Shown here one piece after another: positions 1-10,403 of a stretch of 64,000 bases of DNA. Source of the stretch: Piezodorus guildinii. Lineage: Eukaryota > Arthropoda > Insecta > Hemiptera > Pentatomidae. Position 1 is the first letter of the stretch, and each line of letters starts with the position of its first letter. The stretch is from assembly GCA_023052935.1 (NCBI GenBank), contig CM041292.1, positions 204,189,799-204,253,798 of the forward strand, read 5' to 3'. Both the position numbers and the translations under genes were made by a program. The notes under the pieces were generated by a model. That model did no database searches. It saw only the letters and a program-made list of their open reading frames with translations, and was not told where the DNA came from.

Positions 1-1531
1 GGGTACTTGGATTATCATTTGAAGGATTAGAACACAGTAATTCCAGTTTACAATACTGACGATAAAGATTATAGCATAAAAGATATAAACATATTACATA
101 AAATATATAAGAAATAAATTGGGATACAGTTATATCATAAGGTTCTAATTCTTCTATTTCTATATTACTTAAGTCTATTTGTTGTAATTCCTCAAAAGTA
201 AAATTTGTTGATACAATAGTTTTATTATTAACAGAATGATAGGAAATAAAAGGAATATTTACATTGTCAACATAAGAAAGTGGTACATTTATATTTACAA
301 ATTTCTCTTTTTCATTAAGATTAAGGAGGCTAGTAGATGGTAGATGATACATTTGTGTGTTTGTTACACTAGTTGTTACATTGCTAATATTAAAGGTTAA
401 ATATTGGTGTAATGTGGGTATAAGTTTGATTATAGGGTTTGTTCTTATTTCTACAGCTTTACAATCATTTAATTCTATATTCTTACATAATTCTAAAATA
501 CATTTGTCCTTAATCTCTATCATGTCTTTACAGTAATGATGATTATTGAATTTAATACAATTTCCATTGTAAAACGAATTTTTAAATCTAATGATTAGTT
601 GTTCTTTAATCTTTAGAGTAATGACTTTATTATTCCTTGTAACTGGATATGACATAGCATAATAAGTTGTTTTTGGCAATGATTTCAAAGGGATTTTAAT
701 AAAATAATAAATTAATCCTGTATCTGATAGGGAACAAAATGTGGAGCTAAGTAACCAGTTTAATTCTACATTTTCTGTGATTGGTTCTCCGAACGGTATG
801 TTTAATTGTTCTAGTTCTCTAGTCGTTAATATGCTTGGATGGGTAATTCCTAATTTACATTGTTCTAAGGAAAATTCTATATCATTTAATTGATTTTCTA
901 CTAAATCTAATACGGCTAATAAATCATGATACATTAACTTAGTAAGAGCTAAATCTGTAAAATTATTTATTTTTTCTATACTATCCTTATATTTATTTAA
1001 AACAATTATTTCTTTATTAAGTTTAGATGTTAATTCTTTATTTAATCCTAATCTAACATTTTCATTATGCTCTATGTGATACATATTTCTCTCGATTTTA
1101 TTTAAAATATTATCATACTTTTCTTTGTCATCGGCGTCCATATTGCCGGTGAGCCAACTAATAGCATTGCCTAGTCCGTTAATTAAACCTCTTTTTGATC
1201 GGTTATTCCGATTTATATTTACAATATGATTAATTTTTTCTAATATCTTGTTATATTTTTGTTCAATAATATTATGCAAAGTTTTATATTCATTACTAAT
1301 TGTTAATACGTCAATGCTAATCTTAAGGGTTTGAATTTCTCTTGTTAAATTTGTAAGATTCTTATAATGTAAAAATGTGTACCAATCTTCAATTATAAAA
1401 GATGGATTAATTTGTACGATGGATGCTCCTGGTCCGTCAGATAAATCTTGTATTAGCAGGGTCTGTATCTGAACCGTAAGCGCTGCGATCAGAAGATACT
1501 TGAAACAATTCGTCGTCGAACTCAAAGTCAT
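1..1531 (-). CDS. env: Errantivirus-type envelope protein (env), C-terminus cut by window edge
   Basis: The frame is open without a stop from about 1561 to base 1 (about 510 codons from the ATG at 1529-1531). After that ATG there is a hydrophobic stretch that reads as a signal peptide. A dibasic RSKR furin-type site lies at 1190-1201, followed at once by a Gly/Leu-rich segment like the fusion-peptide region of insect errantivirus Env (the family related to baculovirus F proteins). The part before the site has heptad-like Leu/Ile spacing. Near 63-122 a hydrophobic run looks like the transmembrane anchor, followed by a short tail that leaves the window. The 5' end overlaps the integrase end by about 95 bases. 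In this family Env is made from a spliced mRNA, so the true N-terminus could differ; a second in-frame ATG lies at 1550-1552. No break is seen in the visible part. Confidence 0.85.
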   Translation of the reverse strand, partial: MTLSSTTNCFKYLLIAALTVQIQTLLIQDLSDGPGASIVQINPSFIIEDWYTFLHYKNLTNLTREIQTLKISIDVLTISNEYKTLHNIIEQKYNKILEKINHIVNINRNNRSKRGLINGLGNAISWLTGNMDADDKEKYDNILNKIERNMYHIEHNENVRLGLNKELTSKLNKEIIVLNKYKDSIEKINNFTDLALTKLMYHDLLAVLDLVENQLNDIEFSLEQCKLGITHPSILTTRELEQLNIPFGEPITENVELNWLLSSTFCSLSDTGLIYYFIKIPLKSLPKTTYYAMSYPVTRNNKVITLKIKEQLIIRFKNSFYNGNCIKFNNHHYCKDMIEIKDKCILELCKNIELNDCKAVEIRTNPIIKLIPTLHQYLTFNISNVTTSVTNTQMYHLPSTSLLNLNEKEKFVNINVPLSYVDNVNIPFISYHSVNNKTIVSTNFTFEELQQIDLSNIEIEELEPYDITVSQFISYIFYVICLYLLCYNLYRQYCKLELLCSNPSNDNPST

Positions 1532-2820
1532 CTTGGCTGACTCCTGTAACATTAGACGTTTCTATTTCTTTTATGACATTCTCAATATCTTCATCAGTTA
1601 TTTCTGGGTTTTTTTGACTTGTACTAGGTTTATTATTATTATTATTTGATTTCTTTTTCTTAGTGACCTTTTTCGGTCGTTTGACTTGATCAGGGTGGAG
1701 TTTTTTCTTTCTACCTTTATTTCTATTTTGAAATCTTTTATCAACATACTTTCCTTTTTCGTATTTAGGATCTATTTTCTTTTTCTGTTGTCTCTTTATA
1801 TACACATCTTCCGGGATTTCTATGTCTTCTCTATTTTCATTTAACTTGCCTATTTTTCTCTCTTTATTTTGTTCTATACCTTTCTTAGTTATTTCGAAAA
1901 GCTGCTTCATTTTCCGATGGTACTCATGAACAAGATATTCTTTTATTTCCGGGGATTCATTATAAGTTTCATTAGTGATACCGAAAGTTATTTCGTTAGG
2001 GGTCATTTTAAGATCTTGATTAAGGGAATTATTATATGCTGTCGTTGCTTGCTCTAACTTATCTTCCTCTTTATCATCTTTGTTTTCTATGTTTATAAGT
2101 CTTAAAATTTCTAATAACGAAGAGCTTGCTCGATTAAGCAATCCAAGAGAGTTAGGGTGATTGGGGGTAGTATAATGTAATTCAATATTTAAGTAGTTTA
2201 GAAAATCTTTAAACAAGTTATTGTCGAATTCTCTTCCGTTGTCACATGATATTTTTTGGGGTTTTGGAAAATATGCTAAATATTTTTTCAATACTTTCAT
2301 GCTTTCTATGGCATTATAACTCGTTGCGTAATAAGAAAATATTCTTTTGGAAAAAGTATCTACTATTAAATAAATGTAATAATTACTCATGTGTAAGGTA
2401 TCAATCATTAAATCTGTAAAGGGTTTCTCAGGTGTGGGAGTAATTTTAAATTTTTGTTTTATAGGTCTTCTATCGTATTTGCCTTTTCCACATGTGTCAC
2501 ATTTGTTTATAATTTCTGTGATATGATCTTTCATATTGGGCCAATAAAATTTGGTTTTCAAAACTAAATATGTTTCATTTATACCTCTGTGGCATGTCTT
2601 GGCGATATGATAATCAAGGATAAGTAATTTCTGGTCTTCCGTGTTCTTTACATCTGGCAATAGTTTATAATATCTTTTAATTCTATTTGTGGGAAATTTT
2701 TCTCTAATGAGTGATGCAACTTTATTAAATAATGCATTATACCAATTATTTTCACTTTCTATAGAATCTGATATGGGTGAGCAGTATATGCCGTAAGTTA
2801 TATTTGGTCTTAAGATTTCT
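1437..2820 (-). pseudogene. pol: Gypsy pol, integrase segment, catalytic Glu replaced
   Basis: This frame is open from about 2815 to the stop at 1437. It is separated from the RT/RNase H frame by a frameshift near 2815-2820. Counting from 2660, it has an HHCC zinc-binding region (H18, H24, C54, C57), then a DDE core with D87 in MIDTLH and D140 in SCDNGR. The residue 36 positions further on, where gypsy integrases carry Glu (usual context VER), is Asn176 in LLNR. The C-terminal part is Lys-rich with an Asn run, as in DNA-binding tails of this family. The codons between 2820 and 2661 still read as integrase-like sequence, so the break is recent or single. Loss of the third acidic residue should abolish strand transfer, so this copy is probably dependent on others. 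Confidence 0.88.
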
Positions 2821-5328
2821 CAAAAGTTTTTCTTCTATTTCAAAATCTTTTTCATGATAAGGCCAAGTAAATTCAATTGTTGTTCTTTGCTTATTATTGA
2901 ATATTGTTTCGCGTTGAATTTTCGCGTGTCCCTTTTTTATTATTATTTGATTTTTCTCAACATTTACTGGTCTAGATTTATCATCAACTATTAAGATTCT
3001 GTTATCGGAGGATTCTGTGGAGTGCTGCGTTGCTAAAGAAGATATATCATCTTGAATTATTTCTTGGTGTTCACCATTATTATTTTCTTCTATGTTTTCA
3101 TCATTATTAATTCCTTCTAAGTTTTCATTGTTAGCTTCTTCTTGGGTTTCTTCTATTCCCATTTCTTGTAATAAATCTACGATTTCTTGTGAATAGTTAT
3201 TAGGAGAATTTTCTGTATGAAAAATATCAAATTCTGGTTCTTTTAATTTCCTTTCTTCAATAGGGTAACGGGATAAATGATCGGCGACTTTATTAGCCTT
3301 TCCTTCAATGTATTTTATGTCATATTCGAAATCTTCTAACAATAATTTCCATCTAATTAATCTGGCGTTCTGTGTTTTACACGTTCTTAAATATTCTAAA
3401 GGTTTGTGATCTGAATATATGAAAAATTTTCTACCGTATAAGTAGGGTCGAAAATGATTGCAAGCCCAAATAATGGCTAAACATTCCTTTTCCGTTGTTG
3501 AGTAATTTTGTTCTGCTTTATTAAGTGTTCTGGATGCAAAACATACAGGGAGTTCTTTTCCATCTTTCTTCTGTGCTAATACTGCACCAATGGCGAAATT
3601 ACTTGCGTCAGTTGTTAAGAAAAAGTCCTGATTGAAATCTGGAATTTGCAAAATGGGGCTACTACATACAAGTTGTTTCAATTTCTCAAAAGCGTTTTCA
3701 TATAACTCTGGTTTGATTTCTTTTTGATCTTTTCGAAGACATCTCGTTAATGGGGAAGCTATCTTTGCGTAATTTGGTATCATTTTCCTATAGAAACCAG
3801 TTAATCCTAAAAAGCTTTTAATTTCTTTTTCATTTTTAGGGAGTTTAAAATCTTTTACTGCTTTTATCTTTTCTGGATTAGGTTCTATGCCGCGTTCGCT
3901 GATAATATGTCCGAGGAATAACAATTCTTTCTTGCAAAATTCTGTCTTATCGAGCTGAATCTTTAAGTTATGTTTTTCTAACTTTTTAAGAGTTTCTTCT
4001 AAATGTTTCCAATGATCTTTGTAATTTTCAGAAAAAATTATAATATCGTCCATATAGACTAAAACGTTAATAGAATCTGAAAAAATGATATTCATGGCTC
4101 TTTGAAACGTTGCTGGGGCATTACTGAGTCCAAATGGCATGCGAAGGAATTCAAAGTGGCCTTGATCTGTAGAAAATGCTGTTTTTGGGATAGAACTTTC
4201 TTCGACTTTTATTTGATGGAAGCCTGAGCAAAGGTCCATTGCTGTAAATATCGTCGCTTTTCCTAATTTGCCTAAAAGGTCTTCAATATTAGGAATGGGG
4301 AATTTATCCGGGGTTGTTTCTCGATTTAATTTCCTGTAATCAATCACCATTCGTATTTTTCTTTTTCCTGATGCGTCTGGCTTTTTCGGGACAATCCAAA
4401 CGGGAGAATTGTAAGGGGAATTGCTGGGTCTTATTATTTTGGATTCTAACATCTTTTTAATTTCTTCCTTAATATTTTCTTTGAATTGGTGGGGATATCT
4501 GTAATTTTTCGAATATATCGGGTCTTCGGTTTTTGTTTTAATCTTATGCTCCAATAAATCAGTGGCTGAAAGGGGATCATTTTCAGTCTTAAATACTGAT
4601 GGATATTTCGATAATAATTTAATTAAATTTGATTTTTCTTGAGGAGGTATATGGTCGGTTCTGATTAGTTGGGGGATTTGTTTTATTATTTCATGGTTTC
4701 CTTTTTTATTAGAATCTGTTAATTCTACTTCTTCTTTTTGCAAATAGTATAAAGGTAAATATATGGTTTCGTTAACTTTACTGTCGATTATTATATTTTG
4801 ATCATAGATGCCAGGTTTAATTTTAATCTTATCATCTTCATAGTCAATAAAATATAGATTTTTATTTTGTTCTACTTTTATCTGATTTTCGCCTTCTTTC
4901 AAAACTAATTTTAAAACTTCGTCTTCCATAATAAAATCAAACTCTGTATAGCGAGTTTTTATTTTGTTGGTTTCGAAATCGATATTAAATTTCATTTCCC
5001 TCATTGTCTCATTTCCTAGTAGTATTTCGTAATTGGGACTGAAATTAAATAGATAAAATTTTATTTTTTCGGGGTTTTTAAGAAAATTATTTCTGCAATA
5101 AACTGAAATAGATTCCGTGCCAAGTTCTTCTCCGGTTGCTGTTTTTATTGTAAAATTTTCTTTTTCTCTTTCAACATCTGGTGGTACAATGTCTGGTCTT
5201 ATATAATTCTTCCAAGATCCGGTATCAATAAGCCATTTACGATTCGCGTGGTCTTTAACATAAGGCAGTTGGCTTTTATTCTCTTCTTTTATGTGTTTTG
5301 ATTGTCTGGCGGGCCTTTCTCTAAAAAA
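2752..5328 (-). pseudogene. pol: Gypsy pol: protease, reverse transcriptase, RNase H (frameshifted before integrase)
   Basis: Pol is read in the -1 frame relative to gag; its frame is open from 5331. An aspartic protease comes first, with DTGS near 5220 and a downstream LLGN near 5010. The reverse transcriptase follows: from the Met at 5004 the polymerase motif YMDD is at residues 317-320, with FGLSNAPATF just upstream. RNase H follows with TTDAS (464-468), TEKE (about 504-507) and SDHKPL (531-536), closing with KVADHLSR (about 572-579). The frame then leaves the family sequence near 2815 and stops at 2752 in unrelated codons. The enzymes copy the element RNA into DNA in the gag particle. The RT and RNase H residues look intact; the frameshift disconnects integrase. 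Confidence 0.93.
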
Positions 5329-6419
5329 GAATTATTTGGATCTAATTTTTCTAATTTCTCTCTTAATTCTCTGATTTCTTGGTCTTTCGGGTCTTCTTGC
5401 TGAATTTGGAAATTAGGCTGTTTCGGTTTATTCCCGAATGCGCTAACTGTTCTCATGGATACAGTTGGATTTTCATCTTTCTTATTATTATTATAATTTT
5501 GATTCCGGTATCGACCTGAACCGTTGAAATACCTTTGTTGTTCTTGACGGGGCCATTGTTGGTAATAATTATTATTATTATTATTCTGCCGGTAGTCTTG
5601 TGGAGGTTCTTGTTGTCGATATTGATGCTCTTGTCTTTGATTATGTGGGTTATACGGGTTATTGGGATTTTGCCAATTATTAAATCGTTTGTGATGTTTT
5701 TTATCGAACTTTTTCTTATGGTCGAAGCCTCTTTTGTAATCATGTTCTCCGGGTCTTCTCATATTTCCCGAATTTATGAGGTCATCGAAGAGTAGATGGT
5801 TCTCATTCTGAATTAAATTTCTCAAATCATCTAATGTTCTTAACTTTTCTGCTTTAGTCATAAGATATGTTCTTATGTGAAGGGGCATGTTAGTGTAAAA
5901 AAAATAAAGAATACTTTTCTCTAATGCGCTAATAATTGTTTCTCTATTTGGTGTGTTTTCTATCCGATGTTTAGAAATTATTAAAGTGCGGATCTTATCA
6001 ATTCTTTGAAGGAAATCAAGAGGGTGTTCCTTATGATGTATTTTGTTACTAAATAATTCATGCGATAATTGTTCAATTGAGCGGCTGTCTCTGAAGGTTC
6101 TTTCGAGATAATTTAGTAATTCTTCAACACGACTAAATTCGCACGTTGTATTTATATAATCAGCTTCATCCGTAAGTTTTGCTAAAAGTTTACTTAATAA
6201 TCTTTGTTCGTTTAGTTCCTTAAACGAGTTGTCCGGTTTACACACGATTTGGTAAACTTGTCTACAAACTGTCACGAATTTTAACAGATTGTGTGGATTT
6301 CCATTAAAATTAGGGATATGATCGTAGTCTGCCGATTTAATTTGAAAGCTTGCCATATTTGTAGTTAATATTAAATTATTTACTCGCAGGATTAAAGAAT
6401 TTAAATAATCATCAGACAT
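5289..6419 (-). CDS. gag: Gypsy Gag, 376 aa
   Basis: This is the first frame after the leader of the gypsy element and is full length without breaks. The N-terminal two thirds are mixed-charge and Leu-rich, consistent with a capsid fold (for example LEKSILYFFYTNMP near residue 168). The C-terminal third is very rich in Asn, Gln, Arg and Tyr with a poly-Asn run, consistent with RNA binding. I see no CCHC zinc knuckle, which agrees with errantivirus-type Gag. The start is the first ATG after the leader that gives the whole frame. The frame overlaps pol by about 40 bases at the slippery heptamer. Identification rests mainly on position plus composition; the sequence itself diverges fast. Confidence 0.85.
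   Translation of the reverse strand: MSDDYLNSLILRVNNLILTTNMASFQIKSADYDHIPNFNGNPHNLLKFVTVCRQVYQIVCKPDNSFKELNEQRLLSKLLAKLTDEADYINTTCEFSRVEELLNYLERTFRDSRSIEQLSHELFSNKIHHKEHPLDFLQRIDKIRTLIISKHRIENTPNRETIISALEKSILYFFYTNMPLHIRTYLMTKAEKLRTLDDLRNLIQNENHLLFDDLINSGNMRRPGEHDYKRGFDHKKKFDKKHHKRFNNWQNPNNPYNPHNQRQEHQYRQQEPPQDYRQNNNNNNYYQQWPRQEQQRYFNGSGRYRNQNYNNNKKDENPTVSMRTVSAFGNKPKQPNFQIQQEDPKDQEIRELREKLEKLDPNNSFLEKGPPDNQNT
5322..5328 (-). other. -1 ribosomal frameshift slippery heptamer TTTTTTA
   Basis: On the minus strand the heptamer TTTTTTA falls as X XXY YYZ in the gag frame (gag reads TCT TTT TTA). It lies inside the short gag/pol overlap: the pol frame opens at 5331 and gag stops at 5289. Slipping back one base moves ribosomes exactly into the protease frame. 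This is the classic arrangement in retroviruses and several gypsy elements. I did not establish a downstream pseudoknot. Confidence 0.8.
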
Positions 6420-6762
6420 AAAATTACAATAGTAAAGGAAATTAACTTACAAAAATTGAGTACGCTGTCAAAATAATCTTCGACGGGGTGTGAAGATCTG
6501 TCCTTGAGCTGGATACCTGACGACAGTGAAGTCCGGCCAAGGTTGAGTGCAGATAAGAGACTTTGCCTGCGTTGCGAGATGCTCGGGGTGAGTGAACTCG
6601 TCCAGAATCTGAAGATCTCGAAGTTGGTAGTCCTCGGTAGGTAAGCCAAAATCTTGAGTCTTCACAGGTGAGGAATCCTAGGCGGTAGTCCTAATTCTGG
6701 ATTTGCGGAAAAAGTTCGGATCTGCGGAAACTCGGTTCTTAAAACTGCGATAAAAATATGCA
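6420..6762 (-). other. Gypsy untranslated leader between PBS and gag
   Basis: About 340 bases separate the primer-binding site from the gag ATG. This leader would hold packaging signals and the splice donor for env mRNA. It also contains short out-of-frame open stretches (for example 6401-6649) that show no family likeness. No splice donor was assigned. Confidence 0.6.
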
Positions 6763-6780
6763 GTCCCTGTTCGGGCGCCA
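6763..6780 (-). other. Primer-binding site complementary to tRNA-Lys 3' end
   Basis: On the plus strand these 18 bases read GTCCCTGTTCGGGCGCCA. This is a tRNA 3' end including CCA and equals the well-known 3' end of tRNA-Lys(UUU). The minus-strand PBS therefore begins TGGCGCC directly next to the LTR. Gypsy itself is primed by tRNA-Lys, whereas some related insect elements use tRNA-Ser. Confidence 0.88.
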
Positions 6781-7100
6781 ATTTTGGTGTTCGTGCTCGT
6801 TATTGAAAAAAAAATATTTTATTTATTCAAAAGTTACAAAATATCGATAATAACACTTTAAAAGACAATAATGACAATCTTGATAATAACAATATGGCTA
6901 TACTAGATCTGACATAGATTACGTACCGTAATTACTGCGAGGACTTGAAGAGAGTGATCCCTGGGAGAAGGGACAGGGTATATAAAGGTTAATAGGACTG
7001 CTGAATAAGATTCAAGGAATATGGTGTGATCTGCAGGTGCACTATGGCCTCATGGTGGCGTGACTTATTAAAAAGAAATGTTAACAGTTTTGACTGTGAT
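6781..7100 (-). repeat. 5' LTR of the gypsy element (outer end not fixed)
   Basis: The LTR abuts the primer-binding site at 6781. In transcription order it has a TATATA box at 6979-6984 and an AATAAA poly(A) signal at 6822-6827, which give an approximate U3-R-U5 order. The outer end lies somewhere around 7050-7145. It cannot be fixed because the partner LTR is outside the window (beyond base 1). Confidence 0.7.
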
Positions 7101-7771
7101 TTAATGGAAGTAATATCAAATTGTCAATAAATGTATATTTTGAGAGCAGGTATAAAAAAAAAAAAATTAATATAGTCTAAAACTATAAAAAGTCATTTTA
7201 GGATAAGTGGACATAAAGAGTTCAGGTTTACTATTTAAAAAACCTGATATTTTAAAAAGAAAAAAAAATATTGCATTCTGAAAGTTTTTTTTTTGTTTGT
7301 TCATGAAGTTCATCGTATTAAGGACAAGAAAAAAAAAAAAGCAATCAAGGATTTTGTAAATAAAGACTTTCCACATGACTTTAAATACACATCATAAAAA
7401 GGAAATCAATCTAAGTTGCTAATTTAGTGCCGCAAAGTTTTAAGCCACCCGAAGACTACCAACAACTCGCCCCTTAAGCCCTGATTTCCAGAGAATTTTT
7501 CCAAGATGACTTAAAAGACTTCCAAAAATATTTGGTGCTTAAAGGGTGAAAACTTGTAGCGAACTAAATCATAGCCTCGCTTCGGATATTATATGGAGTT
7601 ACACAGGCCCTTCAAAATACGCTCGTTATTTTTGAAATATTAACAATGATCAATCGTAAGCTTGTGTTGTACAGTAATTGGTCAGTGTTCACTAGTTATT
7701 ATATAATTTAGAATGCAGAATTTGCCTGTGTAGAACATGTGCGATTCTTGAAAGCTAAGGTTACACAAATA
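7101..7771. other. AT-rich stretch, no gene seen
   Basis: There are poly-A/poly-T runs between 7150 and 7345, then ordinary AT-rich sequence. The open frame at 7167-7376 is a low-complexity Phe-rich translation and not supported as a gene. Confidence 0.5.
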
Positions 7772-8683
7772 TTGGATAGTGTCAAATGAAATGTCCGTTT
7801 TCAAGGTAAAGTATTTTTATTAAAAATACGATCTGAAAACAAGATCATTTTATTCGAAGTATTTATCTTCTTTTTCTAAACATTTTTCCCAACGTGACAC
7901 CAACTTTTTTATCCCCAAACTGAAAAACTGTGAGCTTTGAAGTGAAACAAAATTTGAAAACGCACTATTCACTTGATCATCATTTTCAAAAAGTTTTCCT
8001 TTGACGAAGTGGTCTAAATTCCAGAACAGGTGGTAATCTGTTGGAGAGAAGTAGGGAGAATATGGTGGGTGCGGAAGAACTTCGTTGCCCAGTTCTTTCA
8101 ATTTTTGCACGGTATGTTTTGAAACATGGGCTCAAGTGAGATCATGAGGTACCCATGTATCGAGCTTTTTTAATTTTCCAATACACTTTAAATGTCTGGA
8201 AACGGTAGATGCACTTGCATTTAGTTGTGCTGAGAGTCCTTTAACTGTTTGGTAGGGGTTTCCTTCTACTGTATGTTTGAGGACATCGTTGTCTATTACG
8301 GACGGAGGTCTTCCTCGGAGCAAGTTTTCCAAGTCGGTACCCCAGCTGAAAACTTAGCAAAACAACGGCGAATGTTCCGTTCATTAGCACTCCCTTCCCC
8401 AAACGCCTTGCAAATATTTCTAGCGGCCTCAGCTGCTGAATGGCCGAGTTTAAACTCGTACCAAAATATTACTCGAAAATCGCGTGTTTCCATGTTCATA
8501 TTTGGAGGTATACTAAAAAGTGGGTAATTGATTGGGAAGCTAATGGTTATAATACAAAGGTAGAGGATTAGTAACTGTTTACTTTAAATATGTAAACATT
8601 CGGAAGAAAACAACAGAGACCTGCAAAATCCTTTATGTATTTCAGAAACTATGAAAACGGACATTTCATGTGAAACAACCCAA
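7772..8683 (-). mobile_element. Mariner B copy 1, internally deleted (912 bp)
   Basis: The ends are inverted repeats of the type TTGGGTTGTTTCACATGAAA (one end mutated, 7772-7800; other end 8655-8683), flanked on both sides by TA. The minus strand encodes broken transposase pieces. The N-terminal helix-turn-helix half is at 8132-8499 (METRDFRVIF, then ASTVSRHLKCIG). The C-terminal part with the HPPYSP motif is at 7850-8110, where the usual D of YSPD is also changed (YSPYFSPTD). The central catalytic block with the first Asp is absent, as in every copy here. Several frameshifts separate the pieces, so no functional protein is expected. Confidence 0.9.
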
Positions 8684-9287
8684 TATTTCTCATTAATTTA
8701 AAATTATTTCCTTAAGTCCCGTCCCGGAACCCGGCTTATTATATACTAACATTTACTTGATATATTTATATTAAGACGGTTGTAAATTTCTCAATCTATA
8801 TAGATATATATATATACATATAAATTTTTTTAAAATTAATTTTTTTGTTTCTAATTCAATTATTCGTCCTCCCTTAAATTTCCCTATTGTCGCTCTTAAT
8901 TTTTTAAAATAAAAAATTACAAAAAATATCGAAAGAAAATACAATAAATTGAATTTAGTACTTTTAAAAATACAAAATTAAGCTGAAAATAGCTAACGCA
9001 TTCAAAGTTTTGAATTGGAGAACAATGTCCTTCTTCTCAACTATTGTCTAATTTTATTTTTTAAATTTAGTACAAATATTTACTTTTCCTTACATGTTCT
9101 ATTACACTTCATCTGCTTTTTTTAGAAATATAATAACCAAAAATAATGTTATATAGCTGTTTTCGTTTGTAAGTTGGAAATAAAGAAGGGGCGGAGAAAT
9201 TAGGAATGTCAAAAATAAAAGAAGTTCTACATCAAAAAATATTATTTCCTGGCCTGATGTGGGCTGTATGCACCCACACTCAGTATA
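8684..9287. other. AT-rich spacer with a possible jockey 3' UTR scrap
   Basis: 8745-8800 resembles the 3' UTR of the jockey-like tail at 12920-12965 (a run with ACATTTACTTGAT and later GTTGTAAAT). The remainder shows nothing recognisable. Confidence 0.35.
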
Positions 9288-10186
9288 TTGGGTTGATGCA
9301 AAATTAATGCAGGTTTTTAGTATGTATTGTAAATACGCCATATCTTTACTTTAACCATATATATTTAATCAAAATAATTTCCATCTGAATCAATGCACTT
9401 TTGCCAACGTTCAACAAGCTTTCTTATTCCACCAGAAAAAAAATCCGAATCCCTGGACTCAATGAAATCACGAAAAGAATTTTCAATGTCGTCCTGGTTT
9501 TGAAAATTTTTCTCCCTCAAAAAGTTGTCCAGATGCCTGAAAAAGTGGAAGTCTGTAGGAGAGAGGTCAGGTGAATAAGGCGGATGTTGGAGAACTTCGT
9601 AGCCCAACTCGTGCAGTCGTCGAAGCGATGGTTGTGCAACGTGTGGTCTGGCGTTATCGTGGAGCAGGATCGGCCCCTTCCGATTCATCAATGCTGGGCA
9701 AAGACGTTGCAATTTTTGAGTTCCGAGTTCCGCCGCCATTTCTCGTGTGGTTTTGGTTGGGTCTTCTTCCACTTTTGACCTCAGCTGGTCGTTGTCCAGA
9801 GCAAGATGACGGCCCCGACCTTCCTTGTCTTCGAGGTCGAAATCTCCTCTGCGAAACTTCTGGAACCAACGCTGCACCGTGCACTCATTAATAGCCCCCT
9901 GACCCCACACTTCATTAATATTACGAGCCGTTAGCGCAGCGCTGCGCCCTAATTTAAATTCGTAAAAATAAATTTGACGAAAATCGCACTTTGACATTTT
10001 CGATTCAAGACCTTTGAACACACTGAACAAAACGATTTTACTAAACAAATTCATGGTGAAAGAGAGGGTATTAGATAAGGTTTGTTTTGGTATAATAATG
10101 ATCAATGTTAGGATTAGCTTTGTTTACACAGTTGGAATTAAGATATTGCAATAGAGGAAACCTGCATTAATTTTGCATCAACCCAA
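9288..10186 (-). mobile_element. Mariner A copy 1, internally deleted (899 bp)
   Basis: Inverted ends of about 28 bp begin TTGGGTTGATGCAAAATTAA, with a TA target duplication at 9286-9287 and 10187-10188. The copy at 15011-15909 has the same length and the same internal junction, so both descend from one deleted founder rather than from independent deletions. Confidence 0.93.
9365..10000 (-). CDS. Internally deleted mariner transposase (family A), open frame
   Basis: The frame stays open through the deletion. Starting at the Met of MSKCDFRQIYFYEF (10000) it gives 211 residues, against about 345 in complete mariner transposases; the same frame runs up to 10105 in a weaker N-terminal extension. 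The N-terminal paired-type DNA-binding region is whole (two helix-turn-helix stretches, VQRWFQKFRRGD and TTREMAAEL). The deletion follows directly after this, removing the first catalytic Asp block. HDNARPH (second Asp) and HPPYSPDLSPTD (third Asp) are kept. The product could bind the inverted ends but should not cut, so a dominant-negative role like truncated P or mariner products is possible. That role is inference. Confidence 0.85.
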   Translation of the reverse strand, partial: KMSKCDFRQIYFYEFKLGRSAALTARNINEVWGQGAINECTVQRWFQKFRRGDFDLEDKEGRGRHLALDNDQLRSKVEEDPTKTTREMAAELGTQKLQRLCPALMNRKGPILLHDNARPHVAQPSLRRLHELGYEVLQHPPYSPDLSPTDFHFFRHLDNFLREKNFQNQDDIENSFRDFIESRDSDFFSGGIRKLVERWQKCIDSDGNYFD

Positions 10187-10268
10187 TACAATCTGTAAAC
10201 CTGCTTACACGTACAACATTCTATACTAAAATACATATTAAAAGATTTGTATTAAATATATATATATA

Positions 10269-10357
10269 GGGAGCGGCGTGGTCTAGTGGTGGATAGAGCG
10301 CTTGTCTGCTGTGTGTAATCTGCGCTAGTCTGTGCGGGTCCTGGGTTCGAATCCCGG

Positions 10358-10359
<2 letters not shown>
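10269..10359 (+). repeat. SINE A head (tRNA-like), body missing
   Basis: It starts GGGAGCGGCGTGGTCTAGTGG (A-box-like TGGTCTAGTGG) and ends in the B-box region GGGTTCGAATCCCGGCT, as in the full SINE A copies at 24444, 58334 and 58742. The intervening part carries a short insertion, and the SINE body is replaced by a TA tract. The middle does not fold as a normal tRNA, so it is not called as a tRNA gene. Confidence 0.75.

Positions 10360-10400
<41 letters not shown>
10359..10400. repeat. (TA)n microsatellite
   Basis: Perfect TA dinucleotide tract directly joined to the SINE head. Confidence 0.95.

Positions 10401-10403
<3 letters not shown>

Noticed and set aside
7050..7145. Exact outer LTR boundary from TGTTAACA near 7078-7085
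   Set aside because: The inner end does not match it as an inverted repeat, and the partner LTR is outside the window.
9571..9891. Frame of 106 codons opposite the mariner A transposase (also 15306-15626)
   Set aside because: It is the antisense shadow of the GC-richer transposase coding part in both copies.
10269..10359. Possible tRNA gene
   Set aside because: A- and B-box-like parts are present but the middle is too long and irregular. The same head continues into a SINE body in other copies.
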